Source: an uncultured Ruminococcus sp. (GTDB taxonomy: Bacteria; Bacillota; Clostridia; Oscillospirales; Ruminococcaceae). From it: a stretch of 39,501 nucleotides of DNA. The translations under genes and the position numbers were made by a program. The notes under the pieces were generated by a model. That model was not told the origin of the DNA. It saw only the letters and a program-made list of their open reading frames with translations, and did not search any database. The stretch lies in assembly GCA_945868475.1 (NCBI GenBank), contig CAMBLM010000015.1:1-39501 (forward strand), given 5' to 3'. This document shows positions 8,851-17,782 of the stretch, in pieces. How positions within the stretch are numbered: position 1 is the first letter of the stretch; every line of letters starts with the position of its first letter.

Positions 8851-9815
8851 TTATTTGCACCCATTTCCGCAAGAGCCTTTCCGACTGCCTCGACTATCTT
8901 AGTCTTTGCATCATCAATGCTTGTTTCAAATGAACAGCCTGCCGCCTTTATGTGACCGCCGCCGCCGAACTGAGCGCATATCGCCGAAACGTCAATATCA
9001 CCTGTCGAACGAAGCGAAGCTTTTATCTTATGCTCCTCTTTCTGACGGATAAAAACGCCGACTTCTATTGTTTCAAGGACAGTCGTAATGCCTGCGATGC
9101 CCTCGAATTCCTCGGCAGGAAGTCCCGTTCTCTTTATATCATCGAGCGAAACGGATGCGACCGAGCAGCGTTCATCGAAATAGTATTCCATACTGCCGAG
9201 AACGTGCTGTTCAACGGCGATTCTCGCTCTGCTCTTCTGGTCGAACATTCTGCGGTTGATCTTTCCTGCACTGATGTCAAATTTCATCAGTTCAGCCGCC
9301 GCTGCATGTGTTTCGGAGGTGCAGGAATCGAACTTGAAGCAGCCCGTATCGGTCGCAATGCCCGTGTAAAGGCACTTTGCGATCTTAGCGTCACATTCGG
9401 TGAGGTTCCGGCTGCTCAAAAGCTTGAAAATGACCTGACAAGCCGCCGCTGCATGCGGTTCAACGAGCAGTCTTTTCGCATAACCTGTGTTCGAGATATG
9501 ATGGTCTATGCAAAGCTCAACTTTGTCGGCATAATGCTCCAGATTTTTACCGAGGAGCTTAGGGTCGGCAACATCGACCGCAACAACGGTCTTTACTTCA
9601 AAATCCTGCGGCTCATAACCCTCATACATAAAGTCATAGCGCTTCGGCAGTTCATCGGAGCAATATACATTTGCTTTCTTGCCCATTTTGCGGAGAATAG
9701 CGCAAAGTCCGAAGCCTGAACCTATCGTGTCGCCGTCGGGACTTGCATGGGTAAGGATATGATAACAGTCGTTTTCGCGGAGAAATTCCGCTGCTTCTTC
9801 AAAATTTATCTGCAA
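8847..9815 (-). CDS. nrnA: DHH/DHHA1 phosphoesterase, NrnA type (nanoRNase / pAp phosphatase)
   Basis: The family degrades 2-5 nt nanoRNAs and dephosphorylates 3'-phosphoadenosine 5'-phosphate in the cytosol. The metal-binding motifs are THASPDGDTIGSG (residues 22-34), VAVDVADP, and the DHH of IDHHISNTGYA. The substrate-binding GGGGHIKAAG is in the C-terminal DHHA1 domain. At 322 residues the length fits NrnA. The start is a TTG at 9815, with AAAAAGG about ten bases upstream; the nearby ATG is out of frame and stops at once. Position between rbfA and truB is typical for Clostridia. Confidence 0.93.
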   Translation of the reverse strand: MQINFEEAAEFLRENDCYHILTHASPDGDTIGSGFGLCAILRKMGKKANVYCSDELPKRYDFMYEGYEPQDFEVKTVVAVDVADPKLLGKNLEHYADKVELCIDHHISNTGYAKRLLVEPHAAAACQVIFKLLSSRNLTECDAKIAKCLYTGIATDTGCFKFDSCTSETHAAAAELMKFDISAGKINRRMFDQKSRARIAVEQHVLGSMEYYFDERCSVASVSLDDIKRTGLPAEEFEGIAGITTVLETIEVGVFIRQKEEHKIKASLRSTGDIDVSAICAQFGGGGHIKAAGCSFETSIDDAKTKIVEAVGKALAEMGANK

Positions 9816-9830
9816 AACATCACAACCTTT

Positions 9831-10220
9831 TTATTCGGTTTCGTTATCTGTTTCTTCTGTATCGTTATCTTCGGCAGGAAGGATATCGTGAAGCATCTGT
9901 GAGATCTCTGCCGAATGTTCGATAGAATTATCGGGGATAAAATGCAGTTCGGGGCATCTTCTGATATGGAGCTTGTTGGTTATCTCACGGCGGAGCATAC
10001 CCGAAGCATTCTGAAGTCCCTTTACGGCATTTTCAGCATCTTCCATTCCATTGAAGCTGGAGATAAAGACTTTGCAGTGCGAACTGTCGCCCGAAAGCTC
10101 AACTCTGACAACGGAAGTCGCCATCGTATTTACTCTTGGGTCTTTTACACGCTCTCTTATAAGGCCCGCGATCTCACGCATTATATCTTCGGAAAGGCGC
10201 ATATTTTTAAAATTAGGCAT
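9831..10220 (-). CDS. rbfA: 30S ribosome-binding factor A
   Basis: RbfA is a KH-fold assembly factor that binds the small subunit near the 16S 5' region and helps late 30S maturation. The 129-residue protein shows the typical opening RLSEDIMREIAGLIRERVKDPRV, the VRVELSGDSSHCKVFIS strand and the NASGMLRREITNKLHIRRCPEL helix-turn, ending in an acidic tail. AAAAAAGGAG precedes the ATG. It lies 73 bases after infB, and a 6-bp hairpin (10255-10273) stands in that gap, possibly modulating downstream expression. Confidence 0.95.
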   Translation of the reverse strand: MPNFKNMRLSEDIMREIAGLIRERVKDPRVNTMATSVVRVELSGDSSHCKVFISSFNGMEDAENAVKGLQNASGMLRREITNKLHIRRCPELHFIPDNSIEHSAEISQMLHDILPAEDNDTEETDNETE

Positions 10221-10293
10221 ATAAACTCCTTTTTTATCTATTGTGGAAAACGCCGACCGAAAAACTATCGGTCAGCTTTTCCTGAAGCATTAC

Positions 10294-12954
10294 TTATTCT
10301 GCCTTGGTTTCTTCCATCATATACGCTTCAAAAATATCTCCGACCTTGACATCGTTGAACTTTTCAAGCGTGATACCGCACTCGTAACCCTCGGCAACTT
10401 CCTTAACATCGTCCTTGAAACGCTTGAGTGAGGACATCTTGTCGTCCGCAATGATGATACCGTCACGGACAACTCTGATCTCGGCATTTCTTGTGATCTT
10501 GCCGTTGAGAACATAAGAACCCGAAACTGTACCAACACCTGTGATCTTATAAACCTGACGAACTTCAACACGTCCGAGGCTCACTTCGTGGAACTTAGGC
10601 GCAAGCATACCCTTCATAGCGGTCTGGATCTCTTCGATCGCATCATAGATGATTCTGTAAAGGCGGATATCAACACCGTCACGCTTTGCATTTTCTTCTG
10701 CAACAGGGTCTGGACGAACGTTGAAGCCGACGATGATAGCGTTCGATGCGTCTGCGAGCATAACATCGCTCTCGGAAACAGCACCTACGCCGCCGTGGAT
10801 AACCTTAACTCTGACTTCATCGTTGGAGAGCTTTTCAAGCGACTGACGAACAGCTTCGACAGAACCCTGAACGTCTGCCTTGACGATGATAGGAAGTTCC
10901 TTGATCTCGCCCTGCTCGATCTGGCTGAAGAGGTTGTCGAGTGTTACCTTCTGATACTGCTTGAACTGCTCCTGCTTAGCTTCGTGCTTACGCTGTTCAA
11001 CGAGTTCTCTTGCAAGACGTTCATCTTCAACGGCGTTGAATGTGTCACCTGCGGACGGAACTTCTGCAAGACCCGTGATCTCAACAGGACAGGACGGACC
11101 TGCTTCGCTTACAACTTCGCCCTTGTCGTTGGTCATAACTCTGACTCTGCCGACAGCCGTACCTGCGATAATGATATCGCCCGTGTGGAGAGTACCGTTC
11201 TGAACGAGGAGAGTTGCGATAGGACCTCTGCCCTTGTCAAGACGTGCTTCGATAACAGCACCCTTTGCAAGTCTGTTCGGGTTAGCCTTGTACTCTGCAA
11301 CTTCAGCAACGAGAAGAACGTTCTCGAGGAGTTCGTCAATGCCCATACCCGTCTTAGCGGAAATAGGAACGCAGATAACATCGCCGCCCCATTCCTCGAC
11401 AACGAGGTTGTGTTCGGTGAGCTGCTGCTTGATATTTTCAGGGTTTGCACCCGGCTTATCCATCTTGTTGATAGCAACGATTATCGGGATATTCGCTGCC
11501 TTTGCGTGGTTGATAGCTTCAACAGTCTGCGGCATGATACCATCATCTGCGGCAACAACGAGGATAGCGATATCGGTTACGGATGCACCTCTCGCTCTCA
11601 TGGAAGTGAAAGCTTCATGTCCCGGAGTATCGAGGAAAGTGATGTCCTTGCCGTTGTAATTAACTCTGTAAGCACCGATATGCTGCGTGATGCCGCCTGC
11701 TTCGGTAGCTGTAACGTGAGCGTTTCTGATATGGTCGAGGAGTGAGGTTTTACCGTGGTCAACGTGGCCCATTACAACAACGACAGGTGCTCTCTCAACG
11801 CCCTCGCCGTCATCATCGGAATCATCGATAAGACGTTCTTCGATAGTAACGATAACTTCCTTTTCTACCTTTGCGCCGAGTTCTTCTGCAACGAGCGAAG
11901 CTGTATCGAAGTCAATTACCTGATTGATTGTACACATTTCGCCAAGACCCATGAGCTTCTTGATAACTTCGGTAGCTGTTACTTTAAGTCTTGAAGCGAG
12001 TTCGGAAACGACGATCTCATCAGGAATAAGAACTTTGAGCTGCTGCTTTCTTGCTCTTTCGAGTTCAAGTCTGCGGAGCTTATCAGCCTCGGATTCGTGC
12101 TTGTTGGAATACTGCTGCTGTTTTCTCTGCTGGGACTTCTGTGTGAGCTTCTGCTTCTTGGAGAAATTGTCCTTGTGTCTGCCGTTCTGAACGGGAGCGA
12201 TGTTCTCGTACTTTTCGTTGTACTTGTCGATCTCGACATAAGAACCTCTTGTATCGACCTTGTGGAGCTTCTGATCCACTGTATTGCTTGAAGCGTCAGC
12301 GAACTTTATATCGAGCTTGGTCTTGTTCTGATTCTGATCCTTATTCTGCTGAGGTTTCTGCTCGTTCTTCCTGTTCTTGTTCTGCTCGTTGTTTTTGAGA
12401 GCCTGCTGTGCGTTGAAGCGGTCAGCCTTGTTCTTCTGCTCGTTCTTGTTGTTCTGAACGGCAGGCTTAGCTTCCTGCTTGACTTCCTGCTTCTGTGCAG
12501 GCTTGGGAGCTTCCTGCTTTGGCTGCGGCTTAGGCTGTTCCTGCTTCGGCTGCGGCTTTGGTGCTTCCGCCTTTACGGGTTCTGACTTGACAGCTTCCTG
12601 TCTGATCTCTGCCTTGGGAGCTTCCTTTTTAACGGGCTTCTTAGCTTCCTGCTTGGGCTGTTCAGCCTTTGGAGCATCTTTCTTTGCCGGCTTCTTTTCC
12701 TGCTTTGGCTCTTCTTTCTTAACAGGCTTAGGTTCGTTTCTCTTTGCAAAGTAGCCGTCAAAGCTTTCCACCTGATTATTCTGTGTGTAATTTTCGAGAA
12801 TGATATTGAGCTGGTCAGCGGTAAGGCTTGCGGCTGCTTTTTTTACCTCTCCGAATTTATTTTCAACGAAATCGATAAGTTCCTGATTGGAAATACCGAG
12901 ATCCTTTGCAACATCACTTAATTTCTGTTTGGACTGCGATTTTGCGTTACTCAT
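10294..12954 (-). CDS. infB: translation initiation factor IF-2
   Basis: This GTPase delivers initiator fMet-tRNA to the 30S subunit. It has 886 residues. An IF2_N helical domain (about 1-55) is followed by a long K/P/Q/E-rich low-complexity linker (about 60-300), then a second IF2_N-like segment. The G domain has [15 protein letters not shown] (G1), DTPGHEAF (G3) and NKMD (G4). The C-terminal beta-barrels end with [18 protein letters not shown], the usual fMet-tRNA domain. GGAGGT precedes the ATG, 17 bases after ylxQ. Long open frames on the opposite strand here are antisense shadows of the biased codons. Confidence 0.97.
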   Translation of the reverse strand: MSNAKSQSKQKLSDVAKDLGISNQELIDFVENKFGEVKKAAASLTADQLNIILENYTQNNQVESFDGYFAKRNEPKPVKKEEPKQEKKPAKKDAPKAEQPKQEAKKPVKKEAPKAEIRQEAVKSEPVKAEAPKPQPKQEQPKPQPKQEAPKPAQKQEVKQEAKPAVQNNKNEQKNKADRFNAQQALKNNEQNKNRKNEQKPQQNKDQNQNKTKLDIKFADASSNTVDQKLHKVDTRGSYVEIDKYNEKYENIAPVQNGRHKDNFSKKQKLTQKSQQRKQQQYSNKHESEADKLRRLELERARKQQLKVLIPDEIVVSELASRLKVTATEVIKKLMGLGEMCTINQVIDFDTASLVAEELGAKVEKEVIVTIEERLIDDSDDDGEGVERAPVVVVMGHVDHGKTSLLDHIRNAHVTATEAGGITQHIGAYRVNYNGKDITFLDTPGHEAFTSMRARGASVTDIAILVVAADDGIMPQTVEAINHAKAANIPIIVAINKMDKPGANPENIKQQLTEHNLVVEEWGGDVICVPISAKTGMGIDELLENVLLVAEVAEYKANPNRLAKGAVIEARLDKGRGPIATLLVQNGTLHTGDIIIAGTAVGRVRVMTNDKGEVVSEAGPSCPVEITGLAEVPSAGDTFNAVEDERLARELVEQRKHEAKQEQFKQYQKVTLDNLFSQIEQGEIKELPIIVKADVQGSVEAVRQSLEKLSNDEVRVKVIHGGVGAVSESDVMLADASNAIIVGFNVRPDPVAEENAKRDGVDIRLYRIIYDAIEEIQTAMKGMLAPKFHEVSLGRVEVRQVYKITGVGTVSGSYVLNGKITRNAEIRVVRDGIIIADDKMSSLKRFKDDVKEVAEGYECGITLEKFNDVKVGDIFEAYMMEETKAE

Positions 12955-12971
12955 AGGCTGTATTACCTCCG

Positions 12972-13292
12972 TTAATTCTTTGTTATGGTATCCTCGCCGA
13001 TAAGACTTTCAGCCTTTTGGGCGAACCCCTTGTCGCAAACTGCGATAACACCGACTTTTTTCCCTATTCCGTGAAAAAAATCATCTATTGTAAGGTTTGT
13101 TTTAACTGTTTTGACGCCGTATTTATCGGAAAAGAAGCGGACTTCCTTTTCCGTCTTGGGCGAAATGTCCGAAGCGAGAACTATCAGCTCCGCTTTGCCC
13201 TTTTCGGCAGATTCTTTGGACATATCGAACCCGAGTGCCATTCTCCCCGATCTTCTGCACATCGAAAGGAGTCCGAAAAGCTTGTTATTCAT
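12972..13292 (-). CDS. ylxQ: L7Ae-family ribosomal/K-turn protein YlxQ
   Basis: The 106-residue protein starts with [20 protein letters not shown] and continues with [22 protein letters not shown], the L7Ae/L30e/S12e fold signature seen in the YlxQ family, which binds kink-turn RNA. The start is the ATG at 13292, overlapping the ylxR end by 8 bases; a longer upstream frame runs through ylxR and is not used. Its place between ylxR and infB is the canonical Firmicute order. The cellular role is not settled for the family. Confidence 0.9.
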   Translation of the reverse strand: MNNKLFGLLSMCRRSGRMALGFDMSKESAEKGKAELIVLASDISPKTEKEVRFFSDKYGVKTVKTNLTIDDFFHGIGKKVGVIAVCDKGFAQKAESLIGEDTITKN

Positions 13293-13557
13293 TTTCCGAA
13301 AGCTCCCTTTCCATATTTGCATATACCTCTTCATCGATGCGGCAGGAGAAAGACTTTTCGAGCTTTCTTGCTTTCTTCGCTTTTTCAAGGCACTCGCAGG
13401 AGCGGCAGATATAAGCGCCTCTGCCCGATTTTTTACCCGTTGTGTCAAGGCTTATCTCACCCTCGGGCGATTTTACGATGCGGATAAGCTCTTTTTTGGG
13501 CTTCATCTCACCGCAGCCGATGCACATTCTCATGGGTATCTTTTTTACAGCAGGCAT
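13285..13557 (-). CDS. ylxR: YlxR (DUF448) RNA-binding protein / RNase P modulator family
   Basis: This 90-residue basic protein shows the DUF448 signature: RMCIGCGEMKPKKELIRIV near the N-terminus and GRGAYICRSCECLEKA in the middle, with two CxxC-type Cys pairs. GGAGGTAGAAT precedes the ATG. It is 17 bases after nusA and overlaps ylxQ by 8 bases. Members bind nucleic acid, and in some Firmicutes YlxR is reported to interact with RNase P. Confidence 0.93.
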   Translation of the reverse strand: MPAVKKIPMRMCIGCGEMKPKKELIRIVKSPEGEISLDTTGKKSGRGAYICRSCECLEKAKKARKLEKSFSCRIDEEVYANMERELSENE

Positions 13558-13574
13558 ATTCTACCTCCGTTTTA

Positions 13575-14666
13575 TCATTCTGTGGAAACTTCTGGCTTTA
13601 TGTCGATCTTATAATCGGTAAGACGGGCAGCAAGCTTTGCATTCTGACCCTTGTTGCCGATAGCAAGTGAAAGCTGATTGTTCGGCACGATAACTGTGCA
13701 CTTCTTCTCCTCGCCCTCTTCCTTGGTAACGCTGATGACCTCAGCGGGAGCAAGTGCGTGAGCAACGAATACCGTAATATCCTCGTCATAAACGATGATG
13801 TCGATCTTTTCGCCGCCGAGTTCTTCAACGACCTTTTCGATTCTGGAGTGCTTAGGTCCGATGCATGCACCTACAGGGTCAACGTTAGGATCGGTCGAAG
13901 CAACTGCGATCTTGGTTCTTGAACCTGCTTCTCTTGCGATGGACTTTATCTCAACGATGCCGTCATAAATTTCGGGGATCTCAAGCTCGAAAAGACGCTT
14001 TACAAGGTCGGGATGACGGCGTGAGATCTTAACGGCAGGACGTCTGTCGGGGTTGATGATCTCGCATACATATACCTTGACGATCTGACCCTCTTTGAGA
14101 ACTTCACCGGGTATCTGCTCCTTTTTGAGCATATAAACTTCATGGCCGTCAATTGTAAGTGTGATGTTGCCCGTTGCAGGCTCGATCTTCTGAACGGTAG
14201 CGGAAACAGCTTCGTGTACCTTATCCTTGAACTGTCCCATGATCTTGTCACGCTCGAATTCCTTCATATCGTGACGGATAGACTGCTTTGCATACTGAGC
14301 TGCGATTCTGCCGAACTTTGAGGGAGAAAGCTTGAAAGGAACTCTCTCGCCGAGCTGTGCGTTCTTGTCGCAGACTGCTCTTGCCTCGTCGATATTGATC
14401 TCATTGAGGTCGATAGGCTCATCGTCAACAACGGTTCTGAGAACGCAGACATCGAATATCTGACGCTCGGGGTCGATGTTTACAACGAAGTCGTCACAAT
14501 ATTCATATTCTTTTCTTACGGCTTTAAGTATTGCCTGGCTGATCTTCTCTGCAAGAACGTCAACGGAGATGTTGTTTTCCTGTGCAAGCAGATCAAGTGC
14601 TTCAAAAAAATCCTTGATAAACTGCTGTTCCTTGTTGATCTCAGGTGCTTTTTTGGTTTTTCTCAT
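13575..14666 (-). CDS. nusA: transcription termination/antitermination factor NusA
   Basis: NusA binds RNA polymerase and nascent RNA, promoting pausing and intrinsic termination. The 363-residue protein has the N-terminal polymerase-binding domain (about 15-145), an S1 domain (about 150-220) and two KH domains. KH1 carries VDPVGACIGPKHSRIEKV and KH2 carries IVPNNQLSLAIGNKGQNAKL. The C-terminal acidic repeats of proteobacterial NusA are absent, as is normal in Firmicutes. GGAGGAA precedes the ATG, 33 bases after rimP. A terminator-like hairpin in the operon leader (15254-15286) makes autoregulation plausible. Confidence 0.96.
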   Translation of the reverse strand: MRKTKKAPEINKEQQFIKDFFEALDLLAQENNISVDVLAEKISQAILKAVRKEYEYCDDFVVNIDPERQIFDVCVLRTVVDDEPIDLNEINIDEARAVCDKNAQLGERVPFKLSPSKFGRIAAQYAKQSIRHDMKEFERDKIMGQFKDKVHEAVSATVQKIEPATGNITLTIDGHEVYMLKKEQIPGEVLKEGQIVKVYVCEIINPDRRPAVKISRRHPDLVKRLFELEIPEIYDGIVEIKSIAREAGSRTKIAVASTDPNVDPVGACIGPKHSRIEKVVEELGGEKIDIIVYDEDITVFVAHALAPAEVISVTKEEGEEKKCTVIVPNNQLSLAIGNKGQNAKLAARLTDYKIDIKPEVSTE

Positions 14667-14699
14667 TTTTCCTGATTCCTCCTAAATTTATATAAAGGT

Positions 14700-15218
14700 T
14701 TATTCTTCAAAATCATCTCCGAAGAGATCTTCGTCATCGGCAAGCTTTACGAAAGCGGTGTCGGAAAGCTTGATAACTTCTTCCTTGCCGTCCCTTGCAA
14801 CGGTAACAGTGTCCTTGTCATACGCTTTGAGTGCTGCGATGATCTCCTTTTCGCCGTTCTCATTTTCACGGATAAAGCGAATTCTTATCGGACATTCGAG
14901 GAACTTTTGGAAATGCTCCTCCTTTTTGAGCGCACGTCCGATCCCCGGCGAACCTACCTCGAGGATATAACTCTGTTCGATAGGGTCTTGCTCATCGAGC
15001 AGTTTTGACAGCGGACGCGTAACGTTCTCGCAGTCCTCCATACTCGCAAGGTCGTCCTTTCCGTCAATGAAAACACGTAGGTACCAGTAAGCACCCTCCT
15101 TTTCAAAGACGATGTCCCAGAGCGAAAGTCCCAGCTCGTCAATGATAGGCATTACCATATCATGAACTTTGGCAATAGTATTTCCGCCCTTTCCGCTTTT
15201 AGCGTTTTTTCCTGACAT
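14700..15218 (-). CDS. rimP: ribosome maturation factor RimP
   Basis: RimP assists 30S assembly around S12. The 172-residue protein shows the family pattern LGLSLWDIVFEKEGAYWYLRVFID near the N-terminus, then 'ENVTRPLSKLLDEQDPI' and 'YILEVGSPGIGRALKKEEHF', followed by the C-terminal Sm-like barrel. I place the start at the ATG at 15218, preceded by GAAGGG; an upstream TTG at 15242 has no ribosome binding site. The C-terminal tail is strongly acidic (DDEDLFGDDFEE). It is the first gene of the operon, about 80 bases from the predicted transcription start. Confidence 0.94.
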   Translation of the reverse strand: MSGKNAKSGKGGNTIAKVHDMVMPIIDELGLSLWDIVFEKEGAYWYLRVFIDGKDDLASMEDCENVTRPLSKLLDEQDPIEQSYILEVGSPGIGRALKKEEHFQKFLECPIRIRFIRENENGEKEIIAALKAYDKDTVTVARDGKEEVIKLSDTAFVKLADDEDLFGDDFEE

Positions 15219-15253
15219 TTCATCAATCCCTTCATAGATCAAAAAGTTTACTA

Positions 15254-15286
15254 TAAAAACAAAAGGTCGGAAGCTTTCCGACCTTT
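15254..15286 (-). terminator. intrinsic terminator-like hairpin in the rimP-nusA leader (candidate attenuator)
   Basis: A perfect 11-bp stem (AAAGGTCGGAA at 15262-15272 with TTCCGACCTTT at 15276-15286) and a 3-base loop are followed on the minus strand by TTTTGTTTTTATAG. It lies about 12 bases downstream of the predicted transcription start and 36 bases before the rimP ATG, so it can only act on the operon's own leader transcript. Confidence 0.75.
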
Positions 15287-15304
15287 CTTTATAATGTTAC
15301 ATAT

Positions 15305-15333
15305 ATTATAACACATTTAAAGCCGTAATGCAA
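15305..15333 (-). promoter_or_regulatory. promoter of the rimP-nusA-infB-gltX operon
   Basis: On the minus strand there is a -35 box TTGCAT (15328-15333), a 17-bp spacer and a perfect -10 box TATAAT (15305-15310). Transcription should start near 15298, giving a leader of about 80 bases. Confidence 0.8.
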
Positions 15334-15404
15334 GCCTTTTTGCAAATTTTATAATAATTTCGTCCTATATTATTGCACAATTTACAATTTTGAAACAAGA
15401 TCAG

Positions 15405-15441
15405 TACATAACAAAGCGCCGCACATTGAAGTGCGGCGCTT
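15405..15441 (-). terminator. terminator of the SCP2-like gene
   Basis: An 11-bp GC-rich stem (AAGCGCCGCAC at 15414-15424, GTGCGGCGCTT at 15431-15441) with a 6-base loop lies 25 bases after the stop codon. The minus-strand downstream tract is TTTGTTATG. Confidence 0.7.
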
Positions 15442-15465
15442 AAATAAGCGTGTTTAGTTTCTCTC

Positions 15466-16149
15466 TCAGAATGCGGAGAGGAAGAACATAAGAGCCTTCT
15501 TCACAGTACCCTCAACATGGAGAGAACCCTCTGCGAGAGCCTGGTAAACGTCAAGCTTTCCGTCAAGGATCTTGTCGAAAGCGTCAGCGTCAACTCTTAC
15601 ATATACATCGTAATCGTCATATCTGTAAGGCTCAACAGCAGGCTTTCCGGCTTCGCTGAGATAAACATAGAATACACCCTCGGCAGAGCCGTTGAGTTCA
15701 AAGTTTACAGCGATAGGATACTTAACGAGAGCTGTCTTGATAGTCGAGAACTTCTTCTGTGCCTTTGCAACAGCAGCCTGATAAGGCGATAACTTTGCAG
15801 CCTTTGGTGCTCTCGGAGCTCTTGTCTTAGGAGCCTTTTCAGCAGTCTTTGCGGCAGGCTTTTCAGCCTTTGCTGTCTTTGCAGCTGTCTTCTTTGCAGG
15901 TGCTTTCTTTTCAGCAGGCTTCTTCTCTGCGACTTTCTTTTCAGCCTTCTTCTCAGCAGGCTTCTTTTCTTCTGTATTCTTAGGAGCAGGAGCGGCAGCC
16001 TTTGCTTCAGCAGGCTTTACCTCTGCCTTTACTTCAACGGGCTTTGCCTCTGCAGCGGTCTTTGCTGCTTCGGTCTTGGTAGTTTCAACAGTCTTTGCAG
16101 TATCGGTCTTCTTAACTTCGGAAGCGGTCTTCTTATCATTGATTGCCAT
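15466..16149 (-). CDS. histone H1-like Lys/Ala/Pro-rich protein with C-terminal SCP2-like domain
   Basis: The 227-residue protein begins at the ATG at 16149 (GGAGG upstream). Residues about 1-120 are a low-complexity K/A/P/E/T tail with repeats such as EKKPAEKK and APAKKTAAK, resembling histone H1 tails or AlgP-like proteins. The last 105 residues are ordered. There KILDGKLDVYQALAEGSLHVEGTVKKAL resembles the SCP2/sterol-carrier pattern (gain of 'GKLxPxxAxxxGxLxxxG'), as in lipid-binding SCP2 proteins. The gene is monocistronic, with a near-consensus promoter (16279-16307) and its own terminator, suggesting high expression. SCP2 assignment is by pattern only; the role could be lipid or nucleoid binding. 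Confidence 0.7.
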   Translation of the reverse strand: MAINDKKTASEVKKTDTAKTVETTKTEAAKTAAEAKPVEVKAEVKPAEAKAAAPAPKNTEEKKPAEKKAEKKVAEKKPAEKKAPAKKTAAKTAKAEKPAAKTAEKAPKTRAPRAPKAAKLSPYQAAVAKAQKKFSTIKTALVKYPIAVNFELNGSAEGVFYVYLSEAGKPAVEPYRYDDYDVYVRVDADAFDKILDGKLDVYQALAEGSLHVEGTVKKALMFFLSAF

Positions 16150-16278
16150 AATGATTCCTCCATACAATTTCTGATACAGGCGTTTTTTCAGCCGTATAAA
16201 AACTTTAAAACTTAAAAAATTGCTTGAACTGTGTTCCCTGCTTTGCATACAGCATTCTCAGGAACTTTAACTGTGATA

Positions 16279-16307
16279 ATTATATATCTTTTTTTGGGAA
16301 AAGTCAA
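16279..16307 (-). promoter_or_regulatory. strong promoter of the SCP2-like gene
   Basis: On the minus strand there is a -35 box TTGACT (16302-16307), a 17-bp spacer and a -10 box TATAAT (16279-16284), leaving a leader of about 120 bases before the ATG at 16149. Confidence 0.8.
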
Positions 16308-16407
16308 TATTTTATGAAAATTATCTAAAAAAAGCCTAAAAATTTGGTAAATCATATTCTTTGATTATAGCAATATGACAGCAAAATGTATTCAGCACGC
16401 CGTTTTA

Positions 16408-16659
16408 TCAGCCTTTAAGCCCTCTTGACTGCCTGTCCATATCCTCGACAACGATGTCATATATCTCGCCGAGCGTTGCGCAGTATTCAAGAACTTTCCA
16501 CGGCTCGTTGGTGTGGTAGTGGATCTTTATAAGCTCCTCATCTCCGACCGCAAGCAGACTGTCGCCGATGAAATTTTCACGGAAGTATTCGTCGATCTTA
16601 TCTTCGTCAAGGTCTGTGCCATCGATAAGAAGCTGTGTATCATAGCGGTATTCTATCAT
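16408..16659 (-). CDS. stand-alone FakA/YloV-type domain ('kinase to dihydroxyacetone kinase'), 83 aa
   Basis: The 83-residue protein matches one internal segment of the fatty-acid kinase FakA/YloV (DegV-associated): a YDTQLLIDG start, then GDSLLAVGDEELIKIHYHTN and EIYDIVVEDMDRQ at the end. In full-length FakA this region follows the DAK2-type kinase domain; here neither the kinase domain nor the C-terminal part is present. GAGAGGAT precedes the ATG. It lies 16 bases after the DHH phosphoesterase gene and is surely co-transcribed with it. Its size and intact ends argue for a genuine small protein, not a fragment. A binding or regulatory role with the DHH enzyme is inference. Confidence 0.75.
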   Translation of the reverse strand: MIEYRYDTQLLIDGTDLDEDKIDEYFRENFIGDSLLAVGDEELIKIHYHTNEPWKVLEYCATLGEIYDIVVEDMDRQSRGLKG

Positions 16660-16675
16660 TTTATATAGTATCCTC

Positions 16676-17596
16676 TCAATCCTTTACGCCGTTGACAAGC
16701 TCATCAAGCATCTTCGGGAGTTCGGTATCCATATTCGCATCGCTGAACTGGCATGTTCCGACAGCCTTGTGTCCGCCGCCGCCGTATTTGAGCATAAGGT
16801 GACCAACGTCAACATTCGATGTTCTGTTAAGTATAGAGTAGCCGACAGCCGCGCTGCAGCCTGCGCCGCCCTTGCCGTTTACTATCCAAGCGGAGATATT
16901 CTGCTCGGGATAAAGGCTGTAGATAAGAAAACGGTTGCCCGAATAGATAGGGTCAACGCCGCGGAGATCGGAGATAATAACATCCTTTTCAACGCGTGTG
17001 TGAGCCTTTACCATTTCGATAAATTTCTCGGTCTGCTCGTTGTAAACTTCAATACGTTCCTTAACATCGGGAAGAGCAAGGATCTCCTCCGTATTCATCG
17101 TGCGGCAGCAGTCGATGAGCTTTTCCATGAGCTGATAGTTTGAAATGGTGAAGTTTCTCCATCTTCCAAGACCTGTTCTCGGATCCATAAGGAAACCGAT
17201 AAGTATCCAGCCCTCGGGGTGAAGAATTTCTTCCTTTGTAAGATGACCGCTGTCAACCTTGTCAACAGCTTCCATCATTTCATCATAGTGCGAGAAGCGT
17301 TCCTCGCCGCCGTAATAGTCGTATATGATACGGGCGCAGGATGGTGTAAGTCTGCTTTCGCCGACGAATTTTCCCTCAAGCTGATTTCTCTCAAATTCGC
17401 TGGAGTGGTGGTCGAACCAAAGTCCGCAGCCCTCAACGAAAGGAACGTTTGCAAGGCAGTCGTCCTTTGTGATCTCAACAAGTCCGTCCTGAAGATCCTT
17501 CGGGTGAACGAACTTCCAGCAATCGATAACGCCTACATCTTTGAGCAATGCTCCGCATGCAAGGCCGTCAAAATCCGAGCGTGTAACTAATCTCAT
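16676..17596 (-). CDS. DHH-family phosphoesterase
   Basis: The 306-residue protein has the DHH metal motifs at unusual extremes: TRSDFDGLACG at residues 5-15 and LWFDHHSSEFERN near 60. The C-terminal DHHA1-like GGGGHKAVGTCQF lies near 275. Conserved Asp/His residues appear intact, so it should be an active Mn-dependent phosphoesterase. It differs from NrnA in this window by its longer middle part, and may be called exopolyphosphatase-like; the substrate cannot be read from sequence. AAGGAGAG precedes the ATG. It shares a promoter (17663-17691) with the FakA-domain gene downstream. Confidence 0.85.
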   Translation of the reverse strand: MRLVTRSDFDGLACGALLKDVGVIDCWKFVHPKDLQDGLVEITKDDCLANVPFVEGCGLWFDHHSSEFERNQLEGKFVGESRLTPSCARIIYDYYGGEERFSHYDEMMEAVDKVDSGHLTKEEILHPEGWILIGFLMDPRTGLGRWRNFTISNYQLMEKLIDCCRTMNTEEILALPDVKERIEVYNEQTEKFIEMVKAHTRVEKDVIISDLRGVDPIYSGNRFLIYSLYPEQNISAWIVNGKGGAGCSAAVGYSILNRTSNVDVGHLMLKYGGGGHKAVGTCQFSDANMDTELPKMLDELVNGVKD

Positions 17597-17662
17597 ATAT
17601 TCAACTCTCCTTAAAAATAATCAAAAGCCAAAAATTTTACATAGTATTTCTATAATAAAAAT

Positions 17663-17691
17663 ATTATATTACATCTCTGCTCTTTTTTCAA
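17663..17691 (-). promoter_or_regulatory. promoter of the DHH / FakA-domain operon
   Basis: On the minus strand there is a -35 box TTGAAA (17686-17691), a 17-bp spacer and a -10 box TATAAT (17663-17668), about 67 bases before the ATG at 17596. Confidence 0.8.
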
Positions 17692-17782
17692 GATTTTACA
17701 ATAAATTTGTTAAAAGATTGTGCAAAAAAGCAATAAACAAGCTTATTTTTCGTCAAGTTCAGCAACCATAGTTTTTTTCCGA

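Noticed and set aside
10588-11745. 385-codon plus-strand open frame opposite infB
   Set aside because: It is an antisense shadow: no ribosome binding site, Cys/Asn/Asp-rich random composition, and the minus frame is a clear infB.
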